A stretch of 64,000 bases of DNA from Erwinia pyri (GCF_030758455.1 NZ_CP132353.1:2170001-2234000); one strand, 5' to 3'; numbered from the stretch's first letter, positions 8,982 to 19,393 are shown. Program-made: numbers and translations. Notes: generated by a model not told the origin, from the letters alone.

Positions 8982-9863
8982 TTATATCGCTTGCCGGATT
9001 TCTCGCACGTTGCGTGCGGGTGGGGAACCAAATTGCCGCAAATATTCGCGGCTGAATTGCGACGCGCTTTCATATCCGACCACAAAAGCCACCTCAGAAG
9101 CGCGATATTCACCAGAGAGTAAAAGCTGGCGGGCTTCCTGCAATCTGAGCTGCTTCTGGTACTGAACCGGGCTCAAACCGGTCAGCGACAGAAAATGGCG
9201 ATGCAGGCTCGCACGACTCATACCGCTGACCTCACACAGCGCTTCCACACGCAACCGGATAGCGTAATTCTCTCTGATCCAGGCAACGGCGCGCCGGATA
9301 CTGCTCAAAGCGCCCTCGGGTTGGGCAATCTGACGAAGCAGTTTCCCCTGAGGCCCTTGCAACAGACGATAGAGCAGTTCACGCTCTGTTAAAGGTCCGA
9401 GCACCGGAATATCTTCGGGAGTCTCAAGCAACGACAAAAAGCGAAATAATGTGTCGCGAATCGAAGCGGTCATCGGGTTTATCGTCATTCCTGTCCCCTT
9501 TATTTCGCGCTCGCGGGCCGGTGGCATAGCCGCCGCCAGATCGGCCAGAATAGCTGGATCCAGTACCAGCGAAATCGCCACGTAGGGCTGCCCCTCCTCC
9601 CCATTAAATATCTGCCCGGTCAAAGGCAGGTCAAGCGCGCTGATAAGATAGTGTTCACTGTCGTAGCTCAGGAGAGTTTCATTTATCGCCACGCTTTTTG
9701 AGCCTTGCAGAATAAAGCAGATCATCGAGCGATAGAGACAAGGCGTGCTACCAGCAGAGCCCTGGCCCACGCTGATCTCTAAGCGAGGGATCCGGGCGCA
9801 GGTTAAACCTGGGGACGCATGCCGCAGGGCTATGTCCAGATGAGGAGCAAGGAAGTTGGTCAT
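8982..9863 (-). CDS. AraC-family transcriptional regulator (AraC_N type)
   Basis: 293 residues. Residues about 20-170 match the N-terminal AraC_N cupin-like domain (CLYRSMICFILQGSKSVAINE). Residues about 190-288 hold the two helix-turn-helix motifs (LCEVSGMSRASLHRHF and VAFVVGYESASQFSREYLRQFG). Divergent from the SDR gene at 10023 with a shared 159-base region, so it most likely controls that gene. Inducer unknown. Confidence 0.88.
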   Translation of the reverse strand: MTNFLAPHLDIALRHASPGLTCARIPRLEISVGQGSAGSTPCLYRSMICFILQGSKSVAINETLLSYDSEHYLISALDLPLTGQIFNGEEGQPYVAISLVLDPAILADLAAAMPPAREREIKGTGMTINPMTASIRDTLFRFLSLLETPEDIPVLGPLTERELLYRLLQGPQGKLLRQIAQPEGALSSIRRAVAWIRENYAIRLRVEALCEVSGMSRASLHRHFLSLTGLSPVQYQKQLRLQEARQLLLSGEYRASEVAFVVGYESASQFSREYLRQFGSPPARNVREIRQAI

Positions 9864-10022
9864 GGTTCGACTATATCAACGTTCCGCGACAGCGCAAACC
9901 ATTGAGACAATCAGGCAATAAATTGAGCGTATCCGGCGTAGTGAACAAAAGGAGCATTGCCTATCATGAGCAGGTCAAAAAGGCACCAGCAGGTGCACCG
10001 GATAACCTAAAAGAGAGAGTCC

Positions 10023-10781
10023 ATGTCCCGAAAAATTGCACTTATAACTGGCACCAGCAGAGGCCTTGGCCGCAATATGGCTCTTCACCTTGCAAGACGC
10101 GGTGTGGATATTATCGGTACCTATCGCAACGGTGCGGCAGAGGCTCAGACACTGAAGCAGGAGATTGAAGCGTTGGGTGGTCAGGCTGTCATGCTGCCGC
10201 TGGATATCATCGATACCACCCGTTTTCTGGCCTTCTCTGAAGCTGTGACGGCAACACTGCAGGCAGATTTCGGCCGCGAGCGCTTCGACTTTCTCGTTAA
10301 TAATGCCGGTAACGGCCTCTTCTCAAACTTTGTTGATGCCACTCAGGAGCAGTTCACTTCACTGGTCAACACGCACCTTCAGGGGCCGATTTTTCTGACT
10401 CAGAAACTGCTACCGCTTATGGAGGACGGCGGTCGGATCCTGAATGTCTCGTCAGGTTTTGTGCGCTTTACGCTACCGGGATACAGTATTTATGCGGCGG
10501 TGAAGGCGGCGGTAGAGGTGCTGACTCGTTATATGGCCGTAGAGCTGGGATCGCGTCAGATCCGGGTCAATGCCATTGCGCCTGGCGCTATCGCAACCGA
10601 TTTTGGCGGGGGGGCCGTGCGGGATAATGATGAGGTCAAAGCCTGGGTTGCTCAGGGGATTGCCCTTGGGCGTGTCGGTTTACCGGATGATGTGGGTGGC
10701 GCCGTAGCCGCCATACTCTCTGATGATATGGCATGGGCCAACGGCACCAGCTTTGACATTTCAGGAGGCCAATTGCTGTAA
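10023..10781 (+). CDS. SDR-family NAD(P)-dependent oxidoreductase
   Basis: 252-residue classical short-chain dehydrogenase. TGTSRGLG (residues about 9-16) is the cofactor-binding turn, LVNNAGNG the NNAG motif, and YSIYAAVKAAVE carries the YxxxK catalytic pair. The C-terminus has the usual GxPDDVGGAVAAILSDD segment and ends in a Gly-rich stretch (SFDISGGQLL). Substrate unknown. A purine-rich GAGAGAGT ribosome site precedes the ATG. Expected target of the divergent AraC regulator. Confidence 0.88.
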   Translation: MSRKIALITGTSRGLGRNMALHLARRGVDIIGTYRNGAAEAQTLKQEIEALGGQAVMLPLDIIDTTRFLAFSEAVTATLQADFGRERFDFLVNNAGNGLFSNFVDATQEQFTSLVNTHLQGPIFLTQKLLPLMEDGGRILNVSSGFVRFTLPGYSIYAAVKAAVEVLTRYMAVELGSRQIRVNAIAPGAIATDFGGGAVRDNDEVKAWVAQGIALGRVGLPDDVGGAVAAILSDDMAWANGTSFDISGGQLL

Positions 10782-10852
10782 ACCCGATCGCATTGAGTCC
10801 TTCGGTATGCACTCAAGCCAGCCTGCCTCGCGCCGTATGCATGCGCATTCTG

Positions 10853-10880
10853 TAAAAAAACGCTGCCCGTGAGCAGCGTT
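10853..10880 (-). terminator. rho-independent terminator of the yjbR-like gene
   Basis: Minus-strand stem AACGCTGC (10873-10880 with 10859-10866, 6-nt loop) is followed by seven T. It overlaps the first base of the stop codon. It may also stop transcription from the SDR gene. Confidence 0.8.
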
Positions 10881-11236
10881 CATGCCGCGGTCAGTTCATG
10901 GCTTTCAGATAAAAGATCGTGGATTTCCCGGGTCGATAATGGGCCGGACAGGAGAATGCTGATCCAGTGCTCTTTATTCATGTGGTAAGCAGGCAAAATT
11001 CCCTCTTTCTTTCTCAGGGAACCGATGTGCTCCGGCCTGACTTTTACCTCCAGCACGTCAATTTTCTCTTCGGTTTCCAGACCAAGCTTGGTCCCCGTCA
11101 CGTTCATCACTATGCCGAACCACTTTTCTCCATCATGATGCCGGAGAACGGCATAGCCAGGAAGATTGCTCCATAAATATTCTGGCTCTGCTTTGTAATG
11201 CTCGCGGGCATATTTGAACAGCGTTTCGCGTTTCAT
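10880..11236 (-). CDS. MmcQ/YjbR-family DNA-binding-fold protein
   Basis: 118 residues typical of the MmcQ/YjbR family (CyaY-like fold): the start KRETLFKYAREHYKAEPEYLW, the middle DGEKWFGIVMNV and the end WISILLSGPLSTREIHDLLSESHEL match the family layout. Cytoplasmic; biochemical role not established. GGGAG lies about 10 bases before the ATG. Monocistronic, with its own terminator at the stop codon. Confidence 0.85.
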   Translation of the reverse strand: MKRETLFKYAREHYKAEPEYLWSNLPGYAVLRHHDGEKWFGIVMNVTGTKLGLETEEKIDVLEVKVRPEHIGSLRKKEGILPAYHMNKEHWISILLSGPLSTREIHDLLSESHELTAA

Positions 11237-11340
11237 CGTCTCTTTCTCCCTTTAAGTAGAATTGTACATGTAATTTACTGGAATGAACTATGCACTCCAG
11301 GTGAATGACAGCAGGTCTGGCAGCCTGCCGTCACTGGAAT

Positions 11341-12288
11341 CTAACTGACTTTTCCGCGTAATATCCAAAACGCCCAGCTGTTATAAATGAGCGTAATGGG
11401 GATAGCCAGGGCGGTACCTCCCAGTACAAAGGCGCGGGTTGCCTCCGGTGCCGCCGCATCCTGCAGGCTGAGCACGTTGGGAATAAGCCAGGGGTAGACG
11501 GCGCGAAGCGTCAGCGCGATCAGGCTGATCACCATCAGCAGTGCCGCGGCCAGCGGCAACAGCCGCACCTTACTGCGCAGGGCTATGGGGACCAGAAGCG
11601 CAAAGAGCGTGCTGGCAGCTAACATCAGCTTAGTGCCCGGCAATGCAACTAATGTGGCTAACCGTGGCTGTTGCAGCAACAGCAGACCGATCACCAGAAT
11701 AACCGTCAGCGCCAGAAACGCCCCGGCTAAACGGATCGCCCGCCTTGCTGGCTGCCCCTCGGTTCGCCAGTGTACCCAGCAGCAGCCCAGTAGAAGATAG
11801 CCCGCTATCGTTGCAGCGCCAAAAAGCACGCTGAAGGGAGAGAACACCGCCAGAACGGAGTCCAGCGGCTTGCCTGCCACAATGCTGCCAGCCAGCAGGC
11901 CCTGAATAAAAGCTACACAGGCTGAGGCGGCAATGCATACCCTGTCCAGCAGAAACTTCACCCTCAGGGAAGCATCACGCCGGTACTCAATCCCTACCGC
12001 CCGGAAAATCAACGCCAGCAGCATGATTATGATCCAGGGGTAGAAGCCGGTCAGCAACGTCCCATAGGCGGCAGGGAAAAGGGCGAGCATGCCTCCTCCC
12101 AGCAAGACCAGCCAGGTTTCGTTCGCATCCCAGACAGGAAGAATAGTGGCAATCAGCTTATGCCTCTCCTGGGTTTCCGGGAAAAAGCCCAGCAGCATGC
12201 CCACGCCTAAGTCGGTTCCATCCAGCAGCACATACATCAGAAGCGTAAAAGCGAGTACGCCCGCAGCTAACGTGACGGAGTCAAACAT
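11341..12288 (-). CDS. cioB: cytochrome bd-type quinol oxidase subunit II (CioB-like)
   Basis: 315-residue integral membrane protein with about eight hydrophobic segments. The N-terminus (VLLDGTDLGVGMLLGF and LPVWDANETWLVLLGGGMLALFP) is the conserved subunit II signature. Subunit II supports subunit I in the quinol-oxidising, oxygen-reducing complex of the inner membrane. It overlaps the cioA stop by 8 bases (ATGTTTGA), implying coupled translation. It is slightly shorter than the usual 330-380 residues but shows no break. Last gene of the FDH-DUF1641-cioAB operon. Confidence 0.88.
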   Translation of the reverse strand: MFDSVTLAAGVLAFTLLMYVLLDGTDLGVGMLLGFFPETQERHKLIATILPVWDANETWLVLLGGGMLALFPAAYGTLLTGFYPWIIIMLLALIFRAVGIEYRRDASLRVKFLLDRVCIAASACVAFIQGLLAGSIVAGKPLDSVLAVFSPFSVLFGAATIAGYLLLGCCWVHWRTEGQPARRAIRLAGAFLALTVILVIGLLLLQQPRLATLVALPGTKLMLAASTLFALLVPIALRSKVRLLPLAAALLMVISLIALTLRAVYPWLIPNVLSLQDAAAPEATRAFVLGGTALAIPITLIYNSWAFWILRGKVS

Positions 12289-13630
12289 TGTATTTCACCT
12301 GCTGTTCGCTGCCATGGGTGGAGACATAGCGCAGAAAATAGTAGAGCCCGGCGAAGAAGGCGATGGCATAAACCACCAGGATTGCTGCGCCTGAAGCGAT
12401 AATCCAGTTCGCCGGGTGGGCAGAAACACTCTCTTCCGTTCGCAGATGCCCCCAGACGGTCCAGGGTTGCCGCCCGGTTTCCGTCACCACCCAGCCTGCC
12501 AACATGGCGATAAAGCCGGCGGGCGCCATCAGAGTCATCCATTTCAGCAGTGGTTTCGACACATACAGGCGCTTGCGAAGGCGAAGATAGAACGCTGTCG
12601 CGCTAAGAAGAAGCATCATGATCCCCATTCCTACCATCACCCTGAAGCCGAAAAATACGGGGACTACCGGAGGGATATTGCTGGCCGGAAACTCACTAAG
12701 GCTTTTGATATGGCTGGAAAGATCGTGCTTAAGATAGAGCGAGGCGATCTGAGGGATAGCCACCTCGGCATAGTTACGCTGTTCCTGCTGGTCCGGCAGC
12801 GCAAACAGGCGCAGAGGTTCGCCCACGCCTGGCGGGGGGCTTTGCCAGCTTCCCTCCATCGCGGCCACTTTTTGTGGCTGATATTTAAGCGTATTTTCGC
12901 CGTGCAGATCGCCCACAACGATCTGCACGGGCATCAATACGATCGCCAGCCACATAGAAGAGGAGACCATGAGTTTCGCCGTAGAGGGGTTTAACCCCCT
13001 GAGCAGGCGCCAGGCACCCACGCCGCCCACCATAAAAGCCGTTGCCAGCAGGGCGGCGATAACCATATGCGTCAGACGCCAGGGAAACGAGGGCGAAGTG
13101 ATGATGCTCCACCAGTTATCGGGCCGGAAATGACCCGCCGCGTCCATGCTGAAGCCGGTGGGCGTCTGCATCCAGGAATTGGCCGCCAGGATCCAGAAGG
13201 CACTGATAAAGGCACCGATCGCGACCAGCAGCGTGACGCAAAAATGGAGCTTTGGGCCAATTTTGTTCAGGCCAAAGATCATCACCCCGGCCAGCGCGGA
13301 CTCCATAAAGAAGGCCACCAGAACTTCGTAAAACATCAGCGGGCCAACTACAGCGCCCGCTTTAGCGGATAACGGCCCCCAGTTGGCACCAAACTCAAAC
13401 TCCATCAGCACGCCGGTTACGGCTCCCACCACAATGGTAAGAGCAAAGACTTTTAACCAGAAGGTGTAAGCCTCGAAGTAGCGTGCTTCCTTGCGAATAA
13501 GCCAGGCCGCCTCCAGAAAGGCCAGAAAAGAGGCGAGCCCGAGAGCAAAAGCGGCCAGGGTGATATGCAGGCCAATGGTCACGGCAAATTGCCACCGTGA
13601 GAGCAGTAGCGAGAGTGCGGCATCAGACAT
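12281..13630 (-). CDS. cioA: cytochrome bd-type quinol oxidase subunit I (CioA-like)
   Basis: 449-residue membrane subunit carrying the haems and quinol site. It has the RWQFAVTIGLH start (His ligand of the distal haem), GDLHGENTLKYQPQKVAAMEG of the Q-loop region, and TGRQPW, the diagnostic subunit I motif. The Q loop after the KxAAMEG segment is short, as in cyanide-insensitive (CIO) oxidases rather than the long-loop CydA. ATG 13630 overlaps the DUF1641 stop by 8 bases (ATGTCTGA); the reading frame is open further upstream, but that lies wholly inside the DUF1641 gene. Operon with a formate dehydrogenase, which predicts it drains quinol made from formate. Confidence 0.9.
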   Translation of the reverse strand: MSDAALSLLLSRWQFAVTIGLHITLAAFALGLASFLAFLEAAWLIRKEARYFEAYTFWLKVFALTIVVGAVTGVLMEFEFGANWGPLSAKAGAVVGPLMFYEVLVAFFMESALAGVMIFGLNKIGPKLHFCVTLLVAIGAFISAFWILAANSWMQTPTGFSMDAAGHFRPDNWWSIITSPSFPWRLTHMVIAALLATAFMVGGVGAWRLLRGLNPSTAKLMVSSSMWLAIVLMPVQIVVGDLHGENTLKYQPQKVAAMEGSWQSPPPGVGEPLRLFALPDQQEQRNYAEVAIPQIASLYLKHDLSSHIKSLSEFPASNIPPVVPVFFGFRVMVGMGIMMLLLSATAFYLRLRKRLYVSKPLLKWMTLMAPAGFIAMLAGWVVTETGRQPWTVWGHLRTEESVSAHPANWIIASGAAILVVYAIAFFAGLYYFLRYVSTHGSEQQVKYNV

Positions 13631-14105
13631 GGCTTTTTTTACCGGAGTAACGGGTGATCGGTTTCTCCGGTGGCTTTTCCATTGAGGTGGCAAAAGCACG
13701 GAAGCCTTTCAGCAGCGGCGAGATACCCTGCCAGAGCTCATCATCCCGCAGCAGCCTGATCACGCCCTTGATCCCCGGCGCGCCCTGTTTCTCAACATTT
13801 TCGGACTCATGGCTGAGGGCGTTTGCGGCATCGGTTATGGCTATCAGTAACTGATTAAAACGTTCAGGCGGCACCCGTGAGAGTGCCATCAGCAGCAGCG
13901 AGATATTCTGGATCGCTGTCAGAGAGCCGGGCCTGTTTGCCCCGTCTACCAGCACTTTCGCAATATCGGTATTGGCGCAGACCATGTCGTTGGCCAGGCG
14001 CAAAAAACCGTGCTGATGCAGATTCTCGATCAGTTTGTCGAGTGACTCTCTGGCATTGGGTTCCGTGCGGGTTGGAGGAACCTCATACTTCATACGTTCA
14101 GCCAT
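13623..14105 (-). CDS. DUF1641 protein, putative formate dehydrogenase partner
   Basis: 160 residues of the DUF1641 family (HGFLRLANDMVCANTDIAKVLVDG and GVIRLLRDDELWQGISPLLKGFRAFA are its typical helices). No membrane segment or signal. In Bacillus, DUF1641 proteins (YrhD type) are encoded beside the same kind of formate dehydrogenase and are thought to be its non-catalytic subunit, linking it to quinone. Here the start overlaps the FDH stop by one base (TAATG) and the stop overlaps cioA by 8. I infer that it connects FDH to the membrane quinone pool serving the oxidase. Confidence 0.85.
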   Translation of the reverse strand: MAERMKYEVPPTRTEPNARESLDKLIENLHQHGFLRLANDMVCANTDIAKVLVDGANRPGSLTAIQNISLLLMALSRVPPERFNQLLIAITDAANALSHESENVEKQGAPGIKGVIRLLRDDELWQGISPLLKGFRAFATSMEKPPEKPITRYSGKKSHV

Positions 14106-17074
14106 TAAAACTTCTCCGGGTGTTCGGTGTGTTCAGGGGGAAGGGTGTAGCCATCCTGCTGCCATTTTTCTTCGATCGGCAGATGGACAAGGGGTGTCCG
14201 ATCGCCATAACGGAAGTTTTCACGCGGAAGCGGGCTTCGGTTAAGCGAACGGCCAAGCTTGCGCAGTGAAATGGCTATCTCTTTATAGGCGGGAGTATTC
14301 ACATCCGGATCGTGATGTTCGCCAGTCAGCCCGTTAATGCCGGGTTTACCATGATGAATAGGAATAAACAGCACGTTTCCCTGCACGCGGTCGGTGATCA
14401 GCACCGGGACCTCTAACGAACCCCGGCGGGAAGTCAGCGATACCCAGTCGCCTTCATTCAGCCCACGCTCCTTCGCCAACTCCGGGCTGATTTCCACATA
14501 CCATTCCGGGGAGAGTGACAGCACTCTTCCGCCGCGTCCGGTCTGATTGGTGGACTGGAAATGCTCCAGCATCCGGCCATTGTTCAGCAACAGATCGTAC
14601 TGCTCATCAGGGCTTTCTGCCGGTGGCTGCCAGTGCAGAGGGTGAAGCTTCGCTTTACCGTCAGGGAATTTGAATTTGTCCGTATAGAGCAGTGGGGTAT
14701 CGCTACCGTCAGCGCTGACCGGCCACTGCTGCGACTGCCATCCGCTGAGGCGGTCATAGCTCACCCCGGCAAAGATCTCGGCGATGCCTGCCACCTCAGC
14801 CATGATTTGTGAGGGGTGGGTGTAATACCAGGGGTGGCCCAGATGCGATGCGAGATCGGTCAGGATCTTCCAGTCTGGCCGGCTCTGTCCCAGCGGCGGC
14901 ATCACTTCATAAAAACGCTGGATGCGCCGTTCCGTATTGACAAACGTTCCCTCTTTTTCCACGCTCGGGCAGCCGGGCAGCACTACGTCGGCGAATTCTG
15001 CCGTGCGACTCATAAAGATATCCTGCACCACCATAAATTCCAGCCCGCTGAAGGCTTCATGCACGTTGGAGGAGTCCGCATCGGAGAAGGCGGTCTCTTC
15101 GCCGATAACATACATCGCTTTCAGCTTGCCGGAGTGGGCCTCCTGCACCATCTGGAAGTTATCCGCTCCCACCTCACCGGAGAGCTTCTCTGGATCCACA
15201 CCCCACGCCCTGGCCCATTTCTCACGCATGGCCGGGTCAGTGACCTTTTCATAACCGGGATAGATGTTGCTGAGGCAGCCGAAGTCACTGGCGCCCTGGA
15301 CATTATTATGTCCACGCATCGGATAGCCGCCCGTGCCCGGACGACCATAATTTCCGGTGACCAGCAGCAGGTTAGAGAGGGCGGTACTGGTATCGGCTCC
15401 GTGGCTGTGCTGGGTTATCCCCATTGCCCACAGAATGCAGACGCTCTCCGCCTGGCCAATCATCTCTGCTGCCGCGACCAGCTGCTCCTGGCCGAGTCCG
15501 GTCAGCTCACTGGCATACTCAAGACTGAAAGGGCTTAGGGAAGCAAGGTACTCATCCCGATCGTTCACTTTCTCTGCCAGAAACTCTTCGTCAGCATAGC
15601 CATGCTCAAACATGTAGCGTGACATGGCGGAGGCCCAGGCGAGATCGCTGCCCGGTTTGATGCGCAGATAGCAGTCGGCCCGCTCAGCCATCTCATGCCG
15701 ACGGGGATCGACGACCAGTAATTTTTGCCCCTGATATTTATGGGCGTGCTTGATACGGGCAGCGATCACCGGATGGTTTTCTGAGATATTGCTGCCCACA
15801 ACCACGATCAGCGAGGCTTTCTGCAGATCCTCAATACTGCCCGCATCGCCACCGTAACCGACGGTGCGGAACAGCCCTTCAGTTGCCGGGTTCTGGCAGT
15901 AGCGGGAAGAGTTATCAACGTTATTGGTACCAAATATCAGGCGGGCGATTTTCTGAGTCAGATAGGCTTCTTCGTTACTGGCTTTGCTGGAGCCGATAAA
16001 GCCGATGCTGTTGCCCCCATGCTTTGCAGCAACGCCTTTCAGCTTTTGCGCGACGGTTGCCAGCGCCTCTTCCCAGCTGGCTGGGCGGAAGCGGCCATTT
16101 TCGCGAATGAGCGGGGTGGTCAGACGCTCTTTGCTGTTGACAAAATCCCAGGCGAATTTCCCCTTGATACAGGTGGAAATGCCGTTAGCGGGCGCATCTG
16201 CCACCGGCTGCACCTTGAGAATGTGCCGGTCTCTGGTCCACATTTCAAAGCTGCAGCCAACGCCGCAGTAGGTACAGACGGTCTTAGTTTTTTTGATCTC
16301 ATGCTGGCGCATCTTCATGTCAATCACCGAGATGCCGGTGATCGGCTCCATCCCGATGCTGTTCTCCAGCGATTTAACGAAATCGATCATCGGTCGTTTA
16401 AGATCTATTGGCATGTCGGTCAGCGGACCCGCGTCCGGCTGCATGGTTTTTTCCAGCAGCGCGTTACAGGGACAGACGGTAACGCAGTGACCGCAGCTGA
16501 CGCAGCTCGACCCGGCGATCTGCTCTCCGCCGTCCCACAGCACCCGCGGATGGTCGCTGGTGTAATCGATAGAGAGCGTCTCGTTAACCTGGACGCTCTG
16601 GCACGCCTCTACGCAGCGCCCGCACAAAATACACTGGTCAGGATCATAGGTATAAAAAGGGTTGCTGTGATCTTTGTCCGAGGGCTTGCGCTCGTAAGGG
16701 TAATACTGAATGGGGATATGCATATCGGCGACGGTATTGTGCAGCGTACAGTCGCCGGTGTTGTGTTCGCATACCGTACAGTAAAGCTCATGCCGGTTAA
16801 GTATCCGGTCCATTCCCTCCTGCTGGGCGGCCTTTGCAGCAGTGCCGGTACTGGTGATCTCCATCCCTTCTGCAGAGCGGAGCGTACAGCCCCGGACCAG
16901 CTCGCCGTTGTGCTTAACCCAGCAGACATCACAGGATTGCAGAGGAGGAAGTGAAGGGTGGTAACAAACATGGGGAAGGATCTTGCCCTGGGCGGTCAAA
17001 AAATCGATAAGGGGCTGATCCGCTTTGCCGGTCAGTGCCTCACCATCATAAAGAAGGGTGCAGTTGTCTCTCAT
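14105..17074 (-). CDS. formate dehydrogenase catalytic subunit, molybdopterin and multi-FeS
   Basis: 989 residues, domains in order: NuoG-like 2Fe-2S (Cys37, 48, 51, 63), a His/Cys cluster (about His95, Cys99, 102, 109), two 4Fe-4S ferredoxin motifs (Cys148-158 and Cys191-201), then the molybdopterin part with its own cluster (Cys267, 270, 274, 302) and the active-site Cys393 in SSRYCQNPATEG. It therefore uses cysteine, not selenocysteine. The C-terminal molydop-binding barrel is complete. No Tat or Sec signal: cytoplasmic, formate to CO2. No NuoF-like NADH-reducing subunit is encoded beside it; instead DUF1641 and a bd oxidase follow directly. The ribosome site is weak. First gene of the operon. 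Confidence 0.93.
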   Translation of the reverse strand: MRDNCTLLYDGEALTGKADQPLIDFLTAQGKILPHVCYHPSLPPLQSCDVCWVKHNGELVRGCTLRSAEGMEITSTGTAAKAAQQEGMDRILNRHELYCTVCEHNTGDCTLHNTVADMHIPIQYYPYERKPSDKDHSNPFYTYDPDQCILCGRCVEACQSVQVNETLSIDYTSDHPRVLWDGGEQIAGSSCVSCGHCVTVCPCNALLEKTMQPDAGPLTDMPIDLKRPMIDFVKSLENSIGMEPITGISVIDMKMRQHEIKKTKTVCTYCGVGCSFEMWTRDRHILKVQPVADAPANGISTCIKGKFAWDFVNSKERLTTPLIRENGRFRPASWEEALATVAQKLKGVAAKHGGNSIGFIGSSKASNEEAYLTQKIARLIFGTNNVDNSSRYCQNPATEGLFRTVGYGGDAGSIEDLQKASLIVVVGSNISENHPVIAARIKHAHKYQGQKLLVVDPRRHEMAERADCYLRIKPGSDLAWASAMSRYMFEHGYADEEFLAEKVNDRDEYLASLSPFSLEYASELTGLGQEQLVAAAEMIGQAESVCILWAMGITQHSHGADTSTALSNLLLVTGNYGRPGTGGYPMRGHNNVQGASDFGCLSNIYPGYEKVTDPAMREKWARAWGVDPEKLSGEVGADNFQMVQEAHSGKLKAMYVIGEETAFSDADSSNVHEAFSGLEFMVVQDIFMSRTAEFADVVLPGCPSVEKEGTFVNTERRIQRFYEVMPPLGQSRPDWKILTDLASHLGHPWYYTHPSQIMAEVAGIAEIFAGVSYDRLSGWQSQQWPVSADGSDTPLLYTDKFKFPDGKAKLHPLHWQPPAESPDEQYDLLLNNGRMLEHFQSTNQTGRGGRVLSLSPEWYVEISPELAKERGLNEGDWVSLTSRRGSLEVPVLITDRVQGNVLFIPIHHGKPGINGLTGEHHDPDVNTPAYKEIAISLRKLGRSLNRSPLPRENFRYGDRTPLVHLPIEEKWQQDGYTLPPEHTEHPEKF

Positions 17075-17244
17075 TATGTCTGTCTCTTTTCCACGACATT
17101 GAAAATTGCTTCCTGCAACCGAGCCTGTCCCTGGGTGTTTTGTAAAGTTACGTGGTTAAAGCCTGGTAGCTTTCTGTAGATTTGTCACGGCGGCGACAGA
17201 AATGCTGGCAGGAAACAGGTGAAAAGCGGGGAATGAGAGGGCGG

Positions 17245-17273
17245 TAAAACAGACCCGGACGGCTGCCGGGTCT
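17245..17273 (-). terminator. terminator of the SorC-type regulator gene
   Basis: An 8-bp stem (AGACCCGG 17251-17258 with 17266-17273), loop of 7, followed on the minus strand by GTTTTACC. It lies 16 bases after the stop. Confidence 0.65.
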
Positions 17274-17288
17274 CTGGTCAGGGCAGAT

Positions 17289-18239
17289 TTACTCCTCCAG
17301 TAGCTTTCGTGCAGTAGGGTAATCCACAATCAGCACGTTGATGTAATGGCCCACCAGCGCGCCGCGAATGGCGCTGGCCTTGCTGATGCCGCCAGCCAGC
17401 GCCACCACCTGCGGGCAGGCGCGGGCCTGAGCCAGTTCCATGCCGATCACCGGATCTTCATCCGCGCTGAGTACCGGTCTGCCGCTGGCGTCATAGTAGT
17501 GCAGACAGATATCGCCCACCGCTCCGCGTGATGCCAGGGTCCTGAGCATCTCCTCATCATAATAGTTACCCGAGCTTTTTAACTGCTGCGAAGGTTCCAG
17601 CTCACCAATACCTACAATGGCGACATCAACCTCGCCAAACTTACTGACCACTTCCGCAACTTCGGCATTGGTTGAAAGACGGAGACGTTCCTCAACCGAG
17701 CGCTCAATGCTTTGCGAGGGGAGCAGCCAGGCTTTACAGCTCATATAAGCGGCCAGCGTTTGCGTAAGAATGGTGGCCTGCACATTGCCGTTAGCCCCGA
17801 CACCACCTAACAGCTGAATCACTCCCCGTGCCTTAACGCTTTGTGGGTGCAGGGCGTCCACCATGGCGCGAATGGTATCGCTCCAGGAAGAGATGCCCAC
17901 CAGATCGTTGGCGCGAATGCGCGTTTCCATATAGTGCGCGGCTGCTGAGCCTATCGCATAGCGGATTTGCGCCGGGGTCGCCTCTTCTGCGGCATCCACC
18001 ACGATCGCCTGTTTCAGGCCATATTTTTTCTCAAGGCTTTTTTCGACGGCGGGGAAAATGTTGCCGGGCGGAATCACGCTAATCTTCACCACGCCTTCGT
18101 TCAGGCAGCGCACCAGCATGCGTGAAACAAAGGACTGAGATAAACCCAGCGTTTTAGCAATATCAGACTGCTTCATTCCCTCGGTGTAATAAAGAGTGGC
18201 AATTTTTACCATCAGGCGCTGCTCATCCTGCTTAGACAT
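17289..18239 (-). CDS. SorC/DeoR-type sugar-binding transcriptional regulator
   Basis: 316 residues. An N-terminal helix-turn-helix (residues about 10-50: YYTEGMKQSDIAKTLGLSQSFVSRML) is followed by the SorC sugar-phosphate-binding domain (about 60-312; VGISSWSDTIRAMVDAL, LLGGVGANGNVQA, DVAIVGIGELEPSQQL). Proteins of this family are released from DNA, or activate, on binding a phosphorylated sugar. It is divergent from the ABC transporter genes at 18441. Identical palindromes lie at 18412 and 22669 in front of both downstream units, and I infer these are its operators. Confidence 0.9.
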   Translation of the reverse strand: MSKQDEQRLMVKIATLYYTEGMKQSDIAKTLGLSQSFVSRMLVRCLNEGVVKISVIPPGNIFPAVEKSLEKKYGLKQAIVVDAAEEATPAQIRYAIGSAAAHYMETRIRANDLVGISSWSDTIRAMVDALHPQSVKARGVIQLLGGVGANGNVQATILTQTLAAYMSCKAWLLPSQSIERSVEERLRLSTNAEVAEVVSKFGEVDVAIVGIGELEPSQQLKSSGNYYDEEMLRTLASRGAVGDICLHYYDASGRPVLSADEDPVIGMELAQARACPQVVALAGGISKASAIRGALVGHYINVLIVDYPTARKLLEE

Positions 18240-18386
18240 CGTTTCTTCCTGGTTTTGCTCTGTCGATTTTCCTGAAAGTCATAAAAATGACGCCCCACGC
18301 CCATTTCCGATCAAATCCCTGAGCGAGCTGTGATCCTGTTCGCTTTTCTGCACAGTTTATCTGGCAGGAAAGCTGAGTGTAAATCA

Positions 18387-18425
18387 TATTCAATGAATAA
18401 TAAATCACGATTGAATATATATTCA
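18387..18425. promoter_or_regulatory. SorC-regulator operators in the divergent promoter
   Basis: TGAATATATATTCA (18412-18425) is a perfect 14-bp palindrome whose half site TGAATA also makes an everted pair at 18387-18399 (TATTCAATGAATA). The 14-mer recurs exactly at 22669-22682, and with its flanks the match is 16 bp in reversed orientation. It ends 15 bases before the substrate-binding-protein start. Confidence 0.7.
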
Positions 18426-18440
18426 TAACGGAGATAATAA

Positions 18441-19379
<939 letters not shown>

Positions 19380-19393
19380 TCAGGGAGATAACA

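Noticed and set aside
17075..17288. Selenocysteine-type formate dehydrogenase regulation
   Set aside because: The active-site position is an ordinary Cys codon and no SECIS-like element is needed.
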